Of a stretch of 28,274 nt of DNA, positions 10,825 to 19,991 are shown piece after piece. Numbering within the stretch: the stretch's first letter is position 1; every line of letters starts with the position of its first letter. The notes under the pieces were generated by a model. That model searched no databases. It was given only the letters and a program-made list of their open reading frames with translations, and was not told the DNA's origin. Position numbers and translations under genes: made by a program. Source of the DNA: Solicoccozyma terricola (Eukaryota > Basidiomycota > Tremellomycetes > Filobasidiales > Piskurozymaceae). The stretch covers positions 113,870-142,143 of the forward strand of contig BCLD01000009.1 of the NCBI GenBank assembly GCA_001600875.1, given 5' to 3'.

Positions 10825-13598
10825 CTACATGTCCGGCGGCCAGTCGTAGTAGCTCATGTCCAAGGTCTGCGAAAAGGCATCGTCTGTGCTGCCTTGGTAG
10901 CCCAATACCGACATAAGATTATCCATAGGTTCGTTCTCGACGATGGTAGAGGAGTCCCCCACAGTAAAAGGTCTTGGAGAGGTTAGCGGTTGCCGTGGAA
11001 ATGCTATGTCTTCGTAGCTCAGAGAGGGAAGAAAACTGCTGCTGCAATGTCAACCTGCAGAACGGTGCGAGATCGAAGGTAGCAACTCACTTTTCTGGTT
11101 GAACGTCTGGTGGCAGCGCACATACAGTCCCAACTCCCTCTTGTTGTTGCTGCGTCTGTTGCCAAGGAGAAACGGAGTGCTGCGTGGACGAATCTCCGCC
11201 CACGGACGGCCAGGCAGCGATCGTGCTCATTTTATCCGACTGGTTAGCAGCTGGATCAATTGCCCTGTTCCAAAGAAAGGACGGGTCTATGCCTAGCTCC
11301 TGCCACACCTTGCTACGCAATTTTTCTAGCACTACCCAGACTTGCCTGGCACCGGTCGAGGAGGGCATTTGGCAAGTCTGCCAGGCTGCCTCTTCCACAC
11401 CGCTTCTATTGGTGATTCGCCCGTTTGGGCCAAGGAGGGAGAAGGTGCGATCGATCAATGCTCTAGATTCGGCGGCTTCCCGCGAGGTGGGATGGTCTGA
11501 TAGGTCGACGAGAAGGACAGCAACTGGCTGTAGTGGCTGGTACGCGCCCGGGTAAAGCCAGTGGTAGACATGGTACGATTTGTTCGTGCACATATCTAGA
11601 AAAATCGACAAGAAAAGTTGGAATCGAGGGATCGCTCTGCTCAACTCAAAATGATCAGCATGATCTGTTTCATTTGCTCTTCCTCTTTGTTATCCAGCTC
11701 TCACCTGGTCCGCAATTCCGGCCACAACTCTTGGTCTTGCATCGTCGGTTGATACAGCAGACAATGAGCCTTCTCCACCGTAAGCCTCAAAAGATCCCTG
11801 CCCCAGTGTTTGATCGTACAGTTACTTGTTTCTGCCACCCCATGGGGATGGTCTTTGATGGTCGACAGAGGCGAATCGGATGACGCACCGAGCTGGCCAT
11901 TCGTACTTTTGCTGCTGCAACTGCTGCTAGACTGCGCATGCGGAGTGTGCAAACCAAGGCGCCGGATTCGTTCGTCCGTACGTTCTCTCAACTGAGCAAT
12001 CTCCTTCTCGATGGCCTCGATGCTTGCGAGGCTTGTGCGGCCTGGAGAACCCTGTTTGAGGAGGATCCTTCGGATGCAGGCGCTAGCATCGTACCGGCCG
12101 GCTGTGACGATATAATTGGCGTCGACGATGGCCCCAGCAACCATGTTCTCGGTCACATGCACTCTGCCGATGTATTCATCCCTCAATTCGCCGATCATGC
12201 GTGTGTTGCTTAACATGTTCGACGCGATCAGAGGTAGGCCGGACACGATGCTAGTCATAGCGTCGAGGTGCATCAGATACCACCATACCCTCCGCCTCTC
12301 CTCAACGGAGACGGGATCGAGGGCAAAATCGGTCCCGTCCCTGTGGAGACCCATAGCCTGCGCAATCCGGAAGGCTACAGCCACGAATGAACACGAGCTC
12401 AATGCCTCTTCCTCCCGGATCATCATGGAGTTGAACAGGATGAACGCCATGAGCGAGTACATGGAGGGGTTATGCGGGAAACCAACCATGGCAAGGGCGC
12501 TTGCCATCAAGCCTCGCAGCCTCCTTTGTACGTCCGTGTGCTCCCAGCTGCCTGGCGGCATCAGGCTGATAGAGCCGGTGAAGATGACGGCGATGAGAAG
12601 TGGCAGAAAGCTCGGGTTCTCGGACAAGACACCATGTGGCAAGTTGCCGACGACCCAGTTGTTGCGCCAGTCCCCGAATTGCATGTAGAGTGATTTCAAA
12701 GTTGGCATGTGCACCAGCGGGATGAGCGGGTGGACGTTTTCGATGAAAGCCTCGAAGAAACTGTCGCACGTCTCCTGAGACGGTAGCTTTGAAAGGATCG
12801 ATGCCAGCATGGCCACCTTTGATGTATAGGCAGTCGGCCGGCTTGAGCCCCAGAAGGATAAGTTGTTCTCAGTGGTTCTCTCGTCGTGCCCGTTCGAGGA
12901 TGCGGAATGGCCGTTAGAAGTTCCTGACGGTTCGCCGGCCGAGTGGCTTACGTCCTCGAGCGGGAACAGTGAGAGGTTGGGTAGAAGTGAGTCGAGTTCC
13001 AAGCCCTGGAGGGTTAAAGCGGGTGGTCAATTACAAGTGGTAGCACGTACAGACGACCATATCTCGGATCAGGCTCCGGGAAGAAAGGGGGGGGGGGGGG
13101 GGGGGAACTCTCTCTCACCTTGGCGTCCACACACGCCCAAAAGGTGCTCTCTGTATACCTCGACCTGCCACCACTCTGCAGCACTAGATAACCCTGCTTG
13201 ACACTGTCCTGCTCTGCATCAGACACCTGCGATGTCGAAGGTATTTTGCCTTTGGATGAGCCTTTCCCAGGGTCCTCGCGCTTTCGCTTGCTTGGCCCAG
13301 ACGGGTAGATACAGTCAATGTGGTTTCGAGTGCATTTGGTGCACTTGGGATGGAGCTGTGTGCGTAAGGGTATGAATCGCAATGAGACGTGGCAAGAGCG
13401 GAGTTGGAGAGAGATCAGATGCAGGAGCCAGTGACAGATCCAGAGAGTAAGCACAACACTGAATCTTCAGCAGGGGTCGGGTCGACCGCATTCACGCACC
13501 TGATCGCACTTGACCCTCCTCGCCCGGCAGCTTTCACAGCTGTATGATGGTCTCGCACGGCGAATATCAGAAAAGTAGCCAGTCGTTGATTCCGTCAT
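10825..13598 (-). CDS. Zn2Cys6 fungal-specific transcription factor
   Basis: Nuclear regulator of 799 aa in five exons: 13598-13500, 13355-13119, 13005-11705, 11636-11091 and 11041-10825. The zinc cluster at residues 21-48 has the spacing C-x2-C-x6-C-x6-C-x2-C-x6-C (CESCRARRVKC and, after the first intron, CTKCTRNHIDC), followed by a basic linker SKRKRED. The middle is the fungal transcription factor domain: FFEAFIENVHPLIPLVHMPT, HRDGTDFALDPVSVEERRRV and then WWYLMHLDAM. The C-terminus is Gln- and acid-rich (DDAFSQTLDMSYYDWPPDM) and may activate transcription. All joins keep frame and no lesion was seen. Intron 2 carries a 19-nt C run (sense strand) close to its donor. Lying between the formate dehydrogenase and GMC genes, it is a candidate local regulator, but nothing in the sequence proves that. 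Confidence 0.9.
13087..13105. repeat. G19 homopolymer within intron 2 of the transcription factor gene
   Basis: Nineteen G on the plus strand read as C19 in the transcript, starting 14 nt inside the intron. Length is likely unstable and hard to sequence. Confidence 0.9.
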
Positions 13599-14512
13599 GA
13601 TCGAGGATTCAGGGACCACGCCTACAGAGGCGTCGGAGGGCAATGTTGGTTGGAGGTGGGAATATTGTCGACTATGTAGAAGATGCCATCACCCATCACC
13701 CATGCAAATTCTGTTTCGATTGAAATATGATGGGCGTTACAGGTAGGCCGGAGAGATTTGCATGTGCAAGAGAAATAGGGCGGATAGTGCGAGTTATCTC
13801 ACAGCTTCCGCGTGAGCGGCCGCGAAAGCCTTGGGCATACGTTTTCCATAGCCGTCGCTTTTCGTCTTTTAGTTCGAGATCTGCTGTGGGTCTTGTGCCA
13901 ACCGAAGGTTCACCGTTACTTCTGACTCTCGATCTTTTTCGAGGGCAGGCTCAGTGGACTATCACAAGCAATTCGCTCACTGTGATAGTAAAGCTAGAAC
14001 AGTCAAGCCGGTCTCATTCTCGAAAGACTAGTTCTACCAAGGGTAAATTTTGGCGGCGGCGTTTAGAGATCCGTATCGGAGCTTCGCCATGCCTGTTCTC
14101 ACACCGATCAACATGTGTCTTTTGCTGTTCAATTTTCCGGGGCATGATGATTCAGATCCTGATCAATTTTTCGAAAAAATGCACAAACCGACGCCGAGCC
14201 GCAGACAATTATATGTTAGTGTTTAGTGGAATGGATTTGGCGGTCCCCGACTTGCCAAAACCGCAGTATCGCAACCGCCAAAGCCGTCGCGGAGGGTAAA
14301 GTAACCAGTTCACTCAAAACACACAGCAACACAAATACGCATGAATTATCATAACACATTGCAAATACAGACAAGGCTGGGTTTGTGAAGTACGATTGCC
14401 AACTTTTATCATTTCCCTCATTCACATCAGATTTCGATCTACACCAGTATTTTCCCCATCGTCATCGAATACCTTTACTTTGATGTTGTGTAGCAGCGAC
14501 CAGATCGTTTGG
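13599..14512. other. Intergenic: upstream of the transcription factor, downstream of the GMC gene
   Basis: About 0.9 kb. A 190-codon plus-strand frame covers 13727-14299 but has no recognisable motif, a composition unlike the neighbouring proteins (very rich in Arg and Ser) and no splice support, so it is not called. No TCGCGCGA copy is present here. Confidence 0.5.
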
Positions 14513-14998
14513 CTATTTCTTGCCGAAGAGGTCGGGGTGAGCGACCTTGATGAAGTCAGCACCTTTCTCGGCTACCATATATACAACGTTCTGGATTCGG
14601 CAGTCCGGGATGACGGGAAACACCGAGGCATCTATAACACGGAGATTCTTGACACCGTGCACGCGAAGCTGAGGGTCAACAGCACCCTGGTCGATATCCT
14701 TGCCAATACGGAGGGTACCGCAAGGGTGGAAACCAGTCTGCGAGCGCTCCAGGATCTGCCTGTTCATCGCCTCGTCGGACGAACGCGGCATGGGCCAGGG
14801 GTAATCGCCTTCGATGAGATCCTTCATGCCCTTACCGTTCATGACGATGTCGTCTATGAAGCGGACACCTTCTCGCAATGCGACCAGGTCGAGGTCGTGC
14901 GAGAAGAAGTTGAGGTTGATATACGGTTGTTCCAACGGGTCGATCGACTTCAGCTTGACCTCGCCGTTCCTCGAGATGGGTCGCATCAAGTCGACAAT
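14513..14998 (-). pseudogene. GMC oxidoreductase, 3' fragment cut off by the copia insertion
   Basis: C-terminal part of exon 3 of the gene that starts at 21395. Reading continues across the insertion point without loss (IVDLMRPISRNGEVKLKS) to the tag stop at 14515-14513. It carries the substrate-side catalytic motif HPCGTLRIGK, whose His is about residue 517 of the intact protein, and the GMC C-terminal block VIDASVFPVIPDCRIQN followed by VVYMVAEKGADFI. The position usually held by the second catalytic His is Arg in DCR (about residue 560); a conserved Asn follows three residues later. The last 5 bp (14994-14998, ACAAT on plus) are one copy of the target-site duplication. Cut off from its promoter, this piece should not be made. 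Confidence 0.88.
14994..14998. repeat. Target-site duplication, left copy (ACAAT)
   Basis: ACAAT directly precedes the 5' LTR and is repeated directly after the 3' LTR at 19987-19991. Five-bp duplications are normal for Ty1/copia integrases. Confidence 0.92.
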
Positions 14999-15203
14999 TG
15001 TTGGAAGTGGCAAATACTGTGCTATGGTTGATGCCGAAGTATAGCATTGCAATGCATGGCAGTGCATGGCACTGCAGCATAGCAAAGGATGCAGGTGGCA
15101 AAGATCTTTGTTCCGATGTTGTAAGAGAACTATATAGGGCGGCCACTTCTAGTCAAGCTCGATGTATGGAACAAGGAGAAATAGCCAAAAAATATTCACA
15201 ACA
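14999..15203 (+). repeat. 5' LTR (205 bp)
   Basis: Begins TGTTGGAAGTGG and ends TTCACAACA. It holds a TATATA box at 15131-15136 and a short tandem motif (TGCATGGCA twice) near 15053-15072. Identical to the 3' LTR apart from six instead of five A in the run near 15187-15192. Confidence 0.95.
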
Positions 15204-15218
15204 GATTAAGAGTCGTAC
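15204..15218 (+). other. Putative primer-binding site, matching an internal tRNA-Lys(CUU) segment
   Basis: Directly after the 5' LTR the sequence is gattaagagtcgtac. It does not begin TGG, so it does not match a tRNA 3' CCA end. Its reverse complement gtacgactcttaatc has the anticodon arm of tRNA-Lys(CUU): U33, anticodon CUU, A37, A38, ending at nucleotide 39-40. This is the half-tRNA priming layout known for Drosophila copia and yeast Ty5, which use initiator tRNA-Met cut in the anticodon loop. That a Lys tRNA is used here is inferred. Confidence 0.5.
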
Positions 15219-15248
15219 TTGCGCTATCAGTACATCTACCACTTCAGT

Positions 15249-18200
15249 ATGTCCACCACCTTCAATATGTCTGACAACAAGTCGATTATCTCGCTCTCAG
15301 CAATTCCGAAGTTGAGGAACAATGCCAACTTTGCAGCATGGAAGCAAGCAGTAGAGAATCAGCTCCTTCTTGCTGGCTGCATCGGAATTGTTGATGGAAG
15401 CGATGTGGAACCATTCAGGACTGCCAGATCAATGGCTGCACGTTCAGTCCGTGCTGGTTCAGCTCCTCCAACAGCAACAGAAAGAATTCCAGACACTGAT
15501 TTGACAGTGGAACAGTTGGATGAGTGGAGGAAGTGGCAGAAGCGAGAAGAAAAAGTACAGGGAGTGATCCGGACAACGGTCTCTGATGGGATTGTTATCG
15601 ATATTCTGGACATGAATTCGGCCAAGCAAATGTGGGACTATATACTGGCAACACATCAACTCGACAGTCCTGAGGAACAAGCACAAGTCAGGGATGCATT
15701 GGCAACCGTCAGGCTCAAGGACGATCCTTCGGCAGAGGAGATGGAGATACATCTAGAACGATTTAACTCTCTTCTACTGCGCGCAAGGACGGCAAGCCTC
15801 AAGATTGATGAGGCGGAAAGGATTGAACGATTCTTGGCAACGCTGCCAAAGGCTCTTGCCATTCTGCGACTTCAATTCCGATTGGCAGATCCGATCAGGA
15901 AGACATGGCTTGAAGTCACAAAGCAATACAACCTTGAAGCGGCCGATAGAAAGCGTCTATCAGGAACAGGAAACCAAACAGGTTTTGCTCTATTGTCGAA
16001 GACAAAGACGAAAGGTCGAACATCAACATTCCGCAAGAGGAATGCGGCACATGAAGAGTGTTGGAACTGTCACAAGACTGGCCATTTCGCTCGAGACTGT
16101 TGGGCACCCAAGAATGATGCAAATGACAAGAAATTCGAGCGATCTAAGCAGAGGTTTCACAGGCCCAAGCCAAAGAACTATCAGCAAGAAGATGCAAGCT
16201 CAGACAAAGGCGATGCCATGGCCACTCAAAGTGAAGATACGGTGGCATGGGCATGTACTGTTTTCAACAAATCGATGCCAACCCCGTCAAAATGGCTCTG
16301 GGATGAAGATTATGGCATGACAAGCAATGCCAAGGACGAACATGAAGAGGCTCAGTGTGATGCATCACAAGAATCAGCGATCCATCAACAGAACACACAG
16401 GCGATGACTGCCAAGGAAAGGGCCGCTCCCGTTCCAACTGCACTTCAGATTATGATTAAACCGACAGAACTTGAGTGGATTATTGACAGTGGAGCAACTC
16501 ATCATATGACACCATTGCGACAAGCATTGACCAACATCTCATCACTCAACAAAGCAATCGCTTTCTCTACTGCATCAAAGACATCAATAATTGCAAGAGA
16601 GAAAGGAGAGATGAAAGTGAAGATGGCTTCCGGACGCATTCTGACAATCACAGACGTTCACTATGTCCCTGAATTGCGGGTCAATCTTCTGTCTCCAAGC
16701 AGGATGATGCGACATGGATGGAAGGTCAATATAACGGACACAGGAGGCTCTTTATCACGCAACAAAGAGCGAGTATCAATACAGAGACAGGGCGATCTCT
16801 GGACGATCCGTCTTGGCAAGAATCAAGCGACAGCACTGCTAACTGGACCTCTAGTTAAATCAAGGACACCTTTGGAGGCTGAACATCAACGATTGGGCCA
16901 TATTGGGCGATCGAAATTGCTTGACCTTGCAAAGGAAGGAAAGCTATCCATAAGCAGCAAGACAGCTGAGTCCGATCGCTTCAGAATCACAGATTGCGAT
17001 GTCTGTCAACAACAGAAGATGCCAAGATACCCCAAGAGTGGCAACAGCCCTCGAGCAAAAAGGAATGNCGAACTTATTCATGCNGATATCGCTGGGCCCT
17101 TCACACCATCACTCAATGGATATGATCATTTTNTGGCGATGATCGANGACTTCTCNAATGTGTGTGGAATCGTTCCAATGGTTGGTCGGAAACCTGCATT
17201 AGAAGCACTCAAGGATTTTGTTGTCAAAGTGGAACGACAACTAGGCGAGAAGGTACGCTTTATTCGAACAGATAATGGTACAGAATTCGTGAAGGGGGAA
17301 GCGGAACAATGGTACCGCAAGAAAGGAATCATTCATCAACTTACAACACCATATACACCGGAACTGAATGGCATAATCGAACGCTTCATGCGAACAGTTA
17401 AAGAAATGATAAGTGCAATGATTGTGGATGCTGGCCTTGGTCATGGATACTGGAACTATGCATCAAGATATGCGGCGGTTATCATCATGAAAATTTCAAC
17501 GGGAAAGGACGGAATCTCAGCGTGGAAGAAACTTACTGGAAGGCAACCGAATTTGCCATCGATTCTGCGCTTTGGAAGCTCATGCTTTGTTCATATTCCG
17601 AAGGAAACTCGATCAAAAGCTAGCTTTGAGACGACAAAAGCAGCTGAAGGACGAATCCTAGGACAAGAGGATAATGTCAGTGGATGGATTGTGCGATTGA
17701 AAGGCACCGGCAAACTCGTAAGATCAAGGGATGTGCGTGTTGTTACTGGTGTTACTCTTCCTGCAACACAGCAAGCTCCCATCTATCGTCCAGATACATC
17801 TCAGCAAGATGAACAGATCGACTTGGGAGAGACTCTACAAGAACAGGAAGATGAAAAGCAAGAACAAAAAGATAGATTACATTTGGCAGAAACACCATTT
17901 CCGGAAGAACATGACAGACAATCCATGGAACATCAACTCGAGCATTTGGTGGATGTTCCTGAATCCAGGAACGTGCCTGAAATTACAAGAACAGCTCGAA
18001 CAAAGCGACAGTTCTGGACATATGAGCCTGAAGAAGAAGAGCTTCCAACACAGCCTACACCAACATCGTTTACAGATGAGCAAGGGCGACGAAGAAACCC
18101 ACCAAGGACGGCTCGGAATAATGCTGGTGAAGCATTATTCATGACCTATACAGGTCCGGCAGCAAGAAATATGTACCTTGCATCGGAAATGGGCTGGATA

Positions 18201-19775
18201 CTCACTACAGGATTCGACAAAGATGAACCCAACACTGTGCAAGAAGCGCTGTCTGGTCCGCAACAACAGCAGTGGAAAGAAGCAATGGATAGGGAACTTG
18301 AGAATCTGCGGATGAAGGAGACTTGGCAAGAGGTTAAAGCGCCACAAGATCGAGCGAAAATCGGTGCAAGATGGGTACTGAAGATCAAGCGTGATGCAGA
18401 AGGCAATATCATCAAATACAAGGCACGATTAGTTGCAAAGGGCTACTCTCAGATACCTGGAATTGATTTTGAGGAAACATATGCACCGGTTGGACGAACA
18501 ACATCACTGCGCATCCTCCTCGCTATTTCTTCCACTCTCGATCTTGAAGTCTATCAAGCAGATGTCGAAGGAGCATACCTAAATGGCAAACTCGATATCG
18601 ACATTTATATGGATTATCCTGAAGGTGTAAAACCAAAGTCAGGATGCGATGCTTTGCTTCTCAAGAAATCGCTCTATGGATTGAAACAATCGGGCAGAAC
18701 ATGGTGGATCGAGCTAGGAAACAAGCTTGCAACTCTCGGATTTCGCAGACTCGAATCGGATTGGGGTCTCTATGTCAAGCCTCAAACCCCAATGGAAGAC
18801 CCTGTGCTCATCCTGGTCTATGTGGATGACTTTGTTATCGCAGCAAGAACGACAACTGTAATACAAGACTTGCTCAAGAAACTCAAGGGATTCTGGAAGC
18901 TATCGGAAATGGGGGAGGTTAGCACCATCCTAGGGATGAAGGTTACTCGAAATCGAACCATAAAGAAAGCGTGGTTAACTCAACCAGCCTATATCGATCG
19001 CTTACTTGAACGCTTTCCACAACACCTCAACTATCGCACTAAGGTTGCACCACTTCCAAAGATAGCAGAGGACGACAGCAAACCGATACCATTGACACCA
19101 TATCAAGAAATCATTGGATGCCTACAATGGCTAGCTGGATGTACAAGACCAGACATCAGCTTTGCCGCATCTTACCTTGCGAGATATACTGCAAACCCAA
19201 CTAAAAATCACTGGGAATTGGCACTTAGGACAACATCCTATCTAGCGCATACAAGAACAGTCGGACTTACACTTGGAGGACCGAATCAAGTCACCTTAAC
19301 AGGATGGGTCGATGCAGATTGGGCAGGCTGTCACGACACGAGGCGATCAACAACAGGTTACCTATTTAAGATCAACAACTCGCCAATTGTCTGGAGTTCA
19401 AAGAGGCAACAAACAGTTGCAACCTCAACAGTTGAAGCGGAGTATATCGCTATTGCTGAAGCTGCAAAGGAAGCTCTGTGGCTTCGGAACTTACTCAAAG
19501 AGCTAGGGTTTGAAAACATCGTCATGGGAGCGACAGTTCTTCATACCGACAATCAAGGAGCAATCCGACTTGCAATCAATCCAAGCACACACCAGAGAAC
19601 GAAACACATCGACATCAGACATCATCTGATACGCGAGTTAATCCACAACAAGTCAATAGCTTTGGAGTATGTTACTACAGGCGAGCAACAAGCAGATATC
19701 CTTACCAAACCACTTCCTGGACCTCGACATTCATCAAACTTGATACAACTAGGTTTTGAAGAACCTCGAGCTTGA
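15249..19775 (+). CDS. Copia Gag-Pol polyprotein (1508 aa, single frame)
   Basis: One uninterrupted frame encodes all proteins needed for retrotransposition in virus-like particles. The ATG at 15249 is the first in frame after the primer site; 15267 is the next. Domains: Gag with zinc knuckle CWNCHKTGHFARDC (about 271-284); protease WIIDSGATHHM (active Asp about 413); integrase zinc-binding HQRLGH and CDVCQQQK (about 546-585); integrase core with RTDNGTEF (Asp about 675) and NGIIERF (Glu about 711), a D,D35E spacing; reverse transcriptase with DVEGAYLNGKL and YVDDF (about 1192-1196); RNase H with GWVDADWAGC, EAEYIAIAEAAKEALWL and HTDNQGAIRLA. No stop or frameshift divides Gag from Pol, so their ratio must be set by processing or another means. 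Five N bases at 17068-17156 leave several integrase-core residues undefined. Otherwise it looks potentially active. Confidence 0.96.
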   Translation: MSTTFNMSDNKSIISLSAIPKLRNNANFAAWKQAVENQLLLAGCIGIVDGSDVEPFRTARSMAARSVRAGSAPPTATERIPDTDLTVEQLDEWRKWQKREEKVQGVIRTTVSDGIVIDILDMNSAKQMWDYILATHQLDSPEEQAQVRDALATVRLKDDPSAEEMEIHLERFNSLLLRARTASLKIDEAERIERFLATLPKALAILRLQFRLADPIRKTWLEVTKQYNLEAADRKRLSGTGNQTGFALLSKTKTKGRTSTFRKRNAAHEECWNCHKTGHFARDCWAPKNDANDKKFERSKQRFHRPKPKNYQQEDASSDKGDAMATQSEDTVAWACTVFNKSMPTPSKWLWDEDYGMTSNAKDEHEEAQCDASQESAIHQQNTQAMTAKERAAPVPTALQIMIKPTELEWIIDSGATHHMTPLRQALTNISSLNKAIAFSTASKTSIIAREKGEMKVKMASGRILTITDVHYVPELRVNLLSPSRMMRHGWKVNITDTGGSLSRNKERVSIQRQGDLWTIRLGKNQATALLTGPLVKSRTPLEAEHQRLGHIGRSKLLDLAKEGKLSISSKTAESDRFRITDCDVCQQQKMPRYPKSGNSPRAKRNXELIHXDIAGPFTPSLNGYDHFXAMIXDFXNVCGIVPMVGRKPALEALKDFVVKVERQLGEKVRFIRTDNGTEFVKGEAEQWYRKKGIIHQLTTPYTPELNGIIERFMRTVKEMISAMIVDAGLGHGYWNYASRYAAVIIMKISTGKDGISAWKKLTGRQPNLPSILRFGSSCFVHIPKETRSKASFETTKAAEGRILGQEDNVSGWIVRLKGTGKLVRSRDVRVVTGVTLPATQQAPIYRPDTSQQDEQIDLGETLQEQEDEKQEQKDRLHLAETPFPEEHDRQSMEHQLEHLVDVPESRNVPEITRTARTKRQFWTYEPEEEELPTQPTPTSFTDEQGRRRNPPRTARNNAGEALFMTYTGPAARNMYLASEMGWILTTGFDKDEPNTVQEALSGPQQQQWKEAMDRELENLRMKETWQEVKAPQDRAKIGARWVLKIKRDAEGNIIKYKARLVAKGYSQIPGIDFEETYAPVGRTTSLRILLAISSTLDLEVYQADVEGAYLNGKLDIDIYMDYPEGVKPKSGCDALLLKKSLYGLKQSGRTWWIELGNKLATLGFRRLESDWGLYVKPQTPMEDPVLILVYVDDFVIAARTTTVIQDLLKKLKGFWKLSEMGEVSTILGMKVTRNRTIKKAWLTQPAYIDRLLERFPQHLNYRTKVAPLPKIAEDDSKPIPLTPYQEIIGCLQWLAGCTRPDISFAASYLARYTANPTKNHWELALRTTSYLAHTRTVGLTLGGPNQVTLTGWVDADWAGCHDTRRSTTGYLFKINNSPIVWSSKRQQTVATSTVEAEYIAIAEAAKEALWLRNLLKELGFENIVMGATVLHTDNQGAIRLAINPSTHQRTKHIDIRHHLIRELIHNKSIALEYVTTGEQQADILTKPLPGPRHSSNLIQLGFEEPRA

Positions 19776-19782
19776 GGGGGAG
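19774..19782 (+). other. Polypurine tract
   Basis: GAGGGGGAG lies immediately upstream of the 3' LTR, the normal place for the plus-strand primer. It overlaps the Gag-Pol stop codon. Confidence 0.85.
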
Positions 19783-19986
19783 TGTTGGAAGTGGCAAATA
19801 CTGTGCTATGGTTGATGCCGAAGTATAGCATTGCAATGCATGGCAGTGCATGGCACTGCAGCATAGCAAAGGATGCAGGTGGCAAAGATCTTTGTTCCGA
19901 TGTTGTAAGAGAACTATATAGGGCGGCCACTTCTAGTCAAGCTCGATGTATGGAACAAGGAGAAATAGCCAAAAATATTCACAACA
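19783..19986 (+). repeat. 3' LTR (204 bp)
   Basis: Same as the 5' LTR except for one A fewer in the run near 19971. Read from the GMC gene on the minus strand, it brings an in-frame stop (tag at 19916-19914), so the interrupted oxidase would end after about 451 aa. Confidence 0.95.
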
Positions 19987-19991
19987 ACAAT
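19987..19991. repeat. Target-site duplication, right copy (ACAAT)
   Basis: Direct repeat of 14994-14998, marking the staggered cut made at integration. Confidence 0.92.

Larger units (their letters stand above)
14999..19986 (+). mobile_element. Complete Ty1/copia LTR retrotransposon, 4988 bp
   Basis: Full-length element with two LTRs ending TG...CA, a primer site, one continuous Gag-Pol frame, a polypurine tract and a 5-bp target duplication. The LTRs differ only by one A in a run, so the insertion is very recent. The domain order protease, integrase, reverse transcriptase, RNase H defines Ty1/copia rather than gypsy. It lies in exon 3 of a GMC oxidoreductase gene, in opposite orientation. 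Five ambiguous bases in the integrase region suggest several near-identical copies were merged in the assembly. Confidence 0.96.

Noticed and set aside
11099..12769. Plus-strand and alternate minus-strand frames of 60-190 codons
   Set aside because: Shadows of the transcription factor exons, which are supported by domain motifs and consistent splicing.
13727..14299. 190-codon plus-strand open frame
   Set aside because: No motif, Arg/Ser-rich random-like composition, no splice context; lies in the gap upstream of the transcription factor.
14999..15146. Minus-strand frame starting inside the LTR and running into the GMC 3' fragment
   Set aside because: Created by joining antisense LTR to host exon; the upstream residues are LTR, not part of the oxidase.
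15219..15248. Ten extra N-terminal codons of Gag-Pol
   Set aside because: They begin at a TTG beside the primer site; the first ATG is at 15249.
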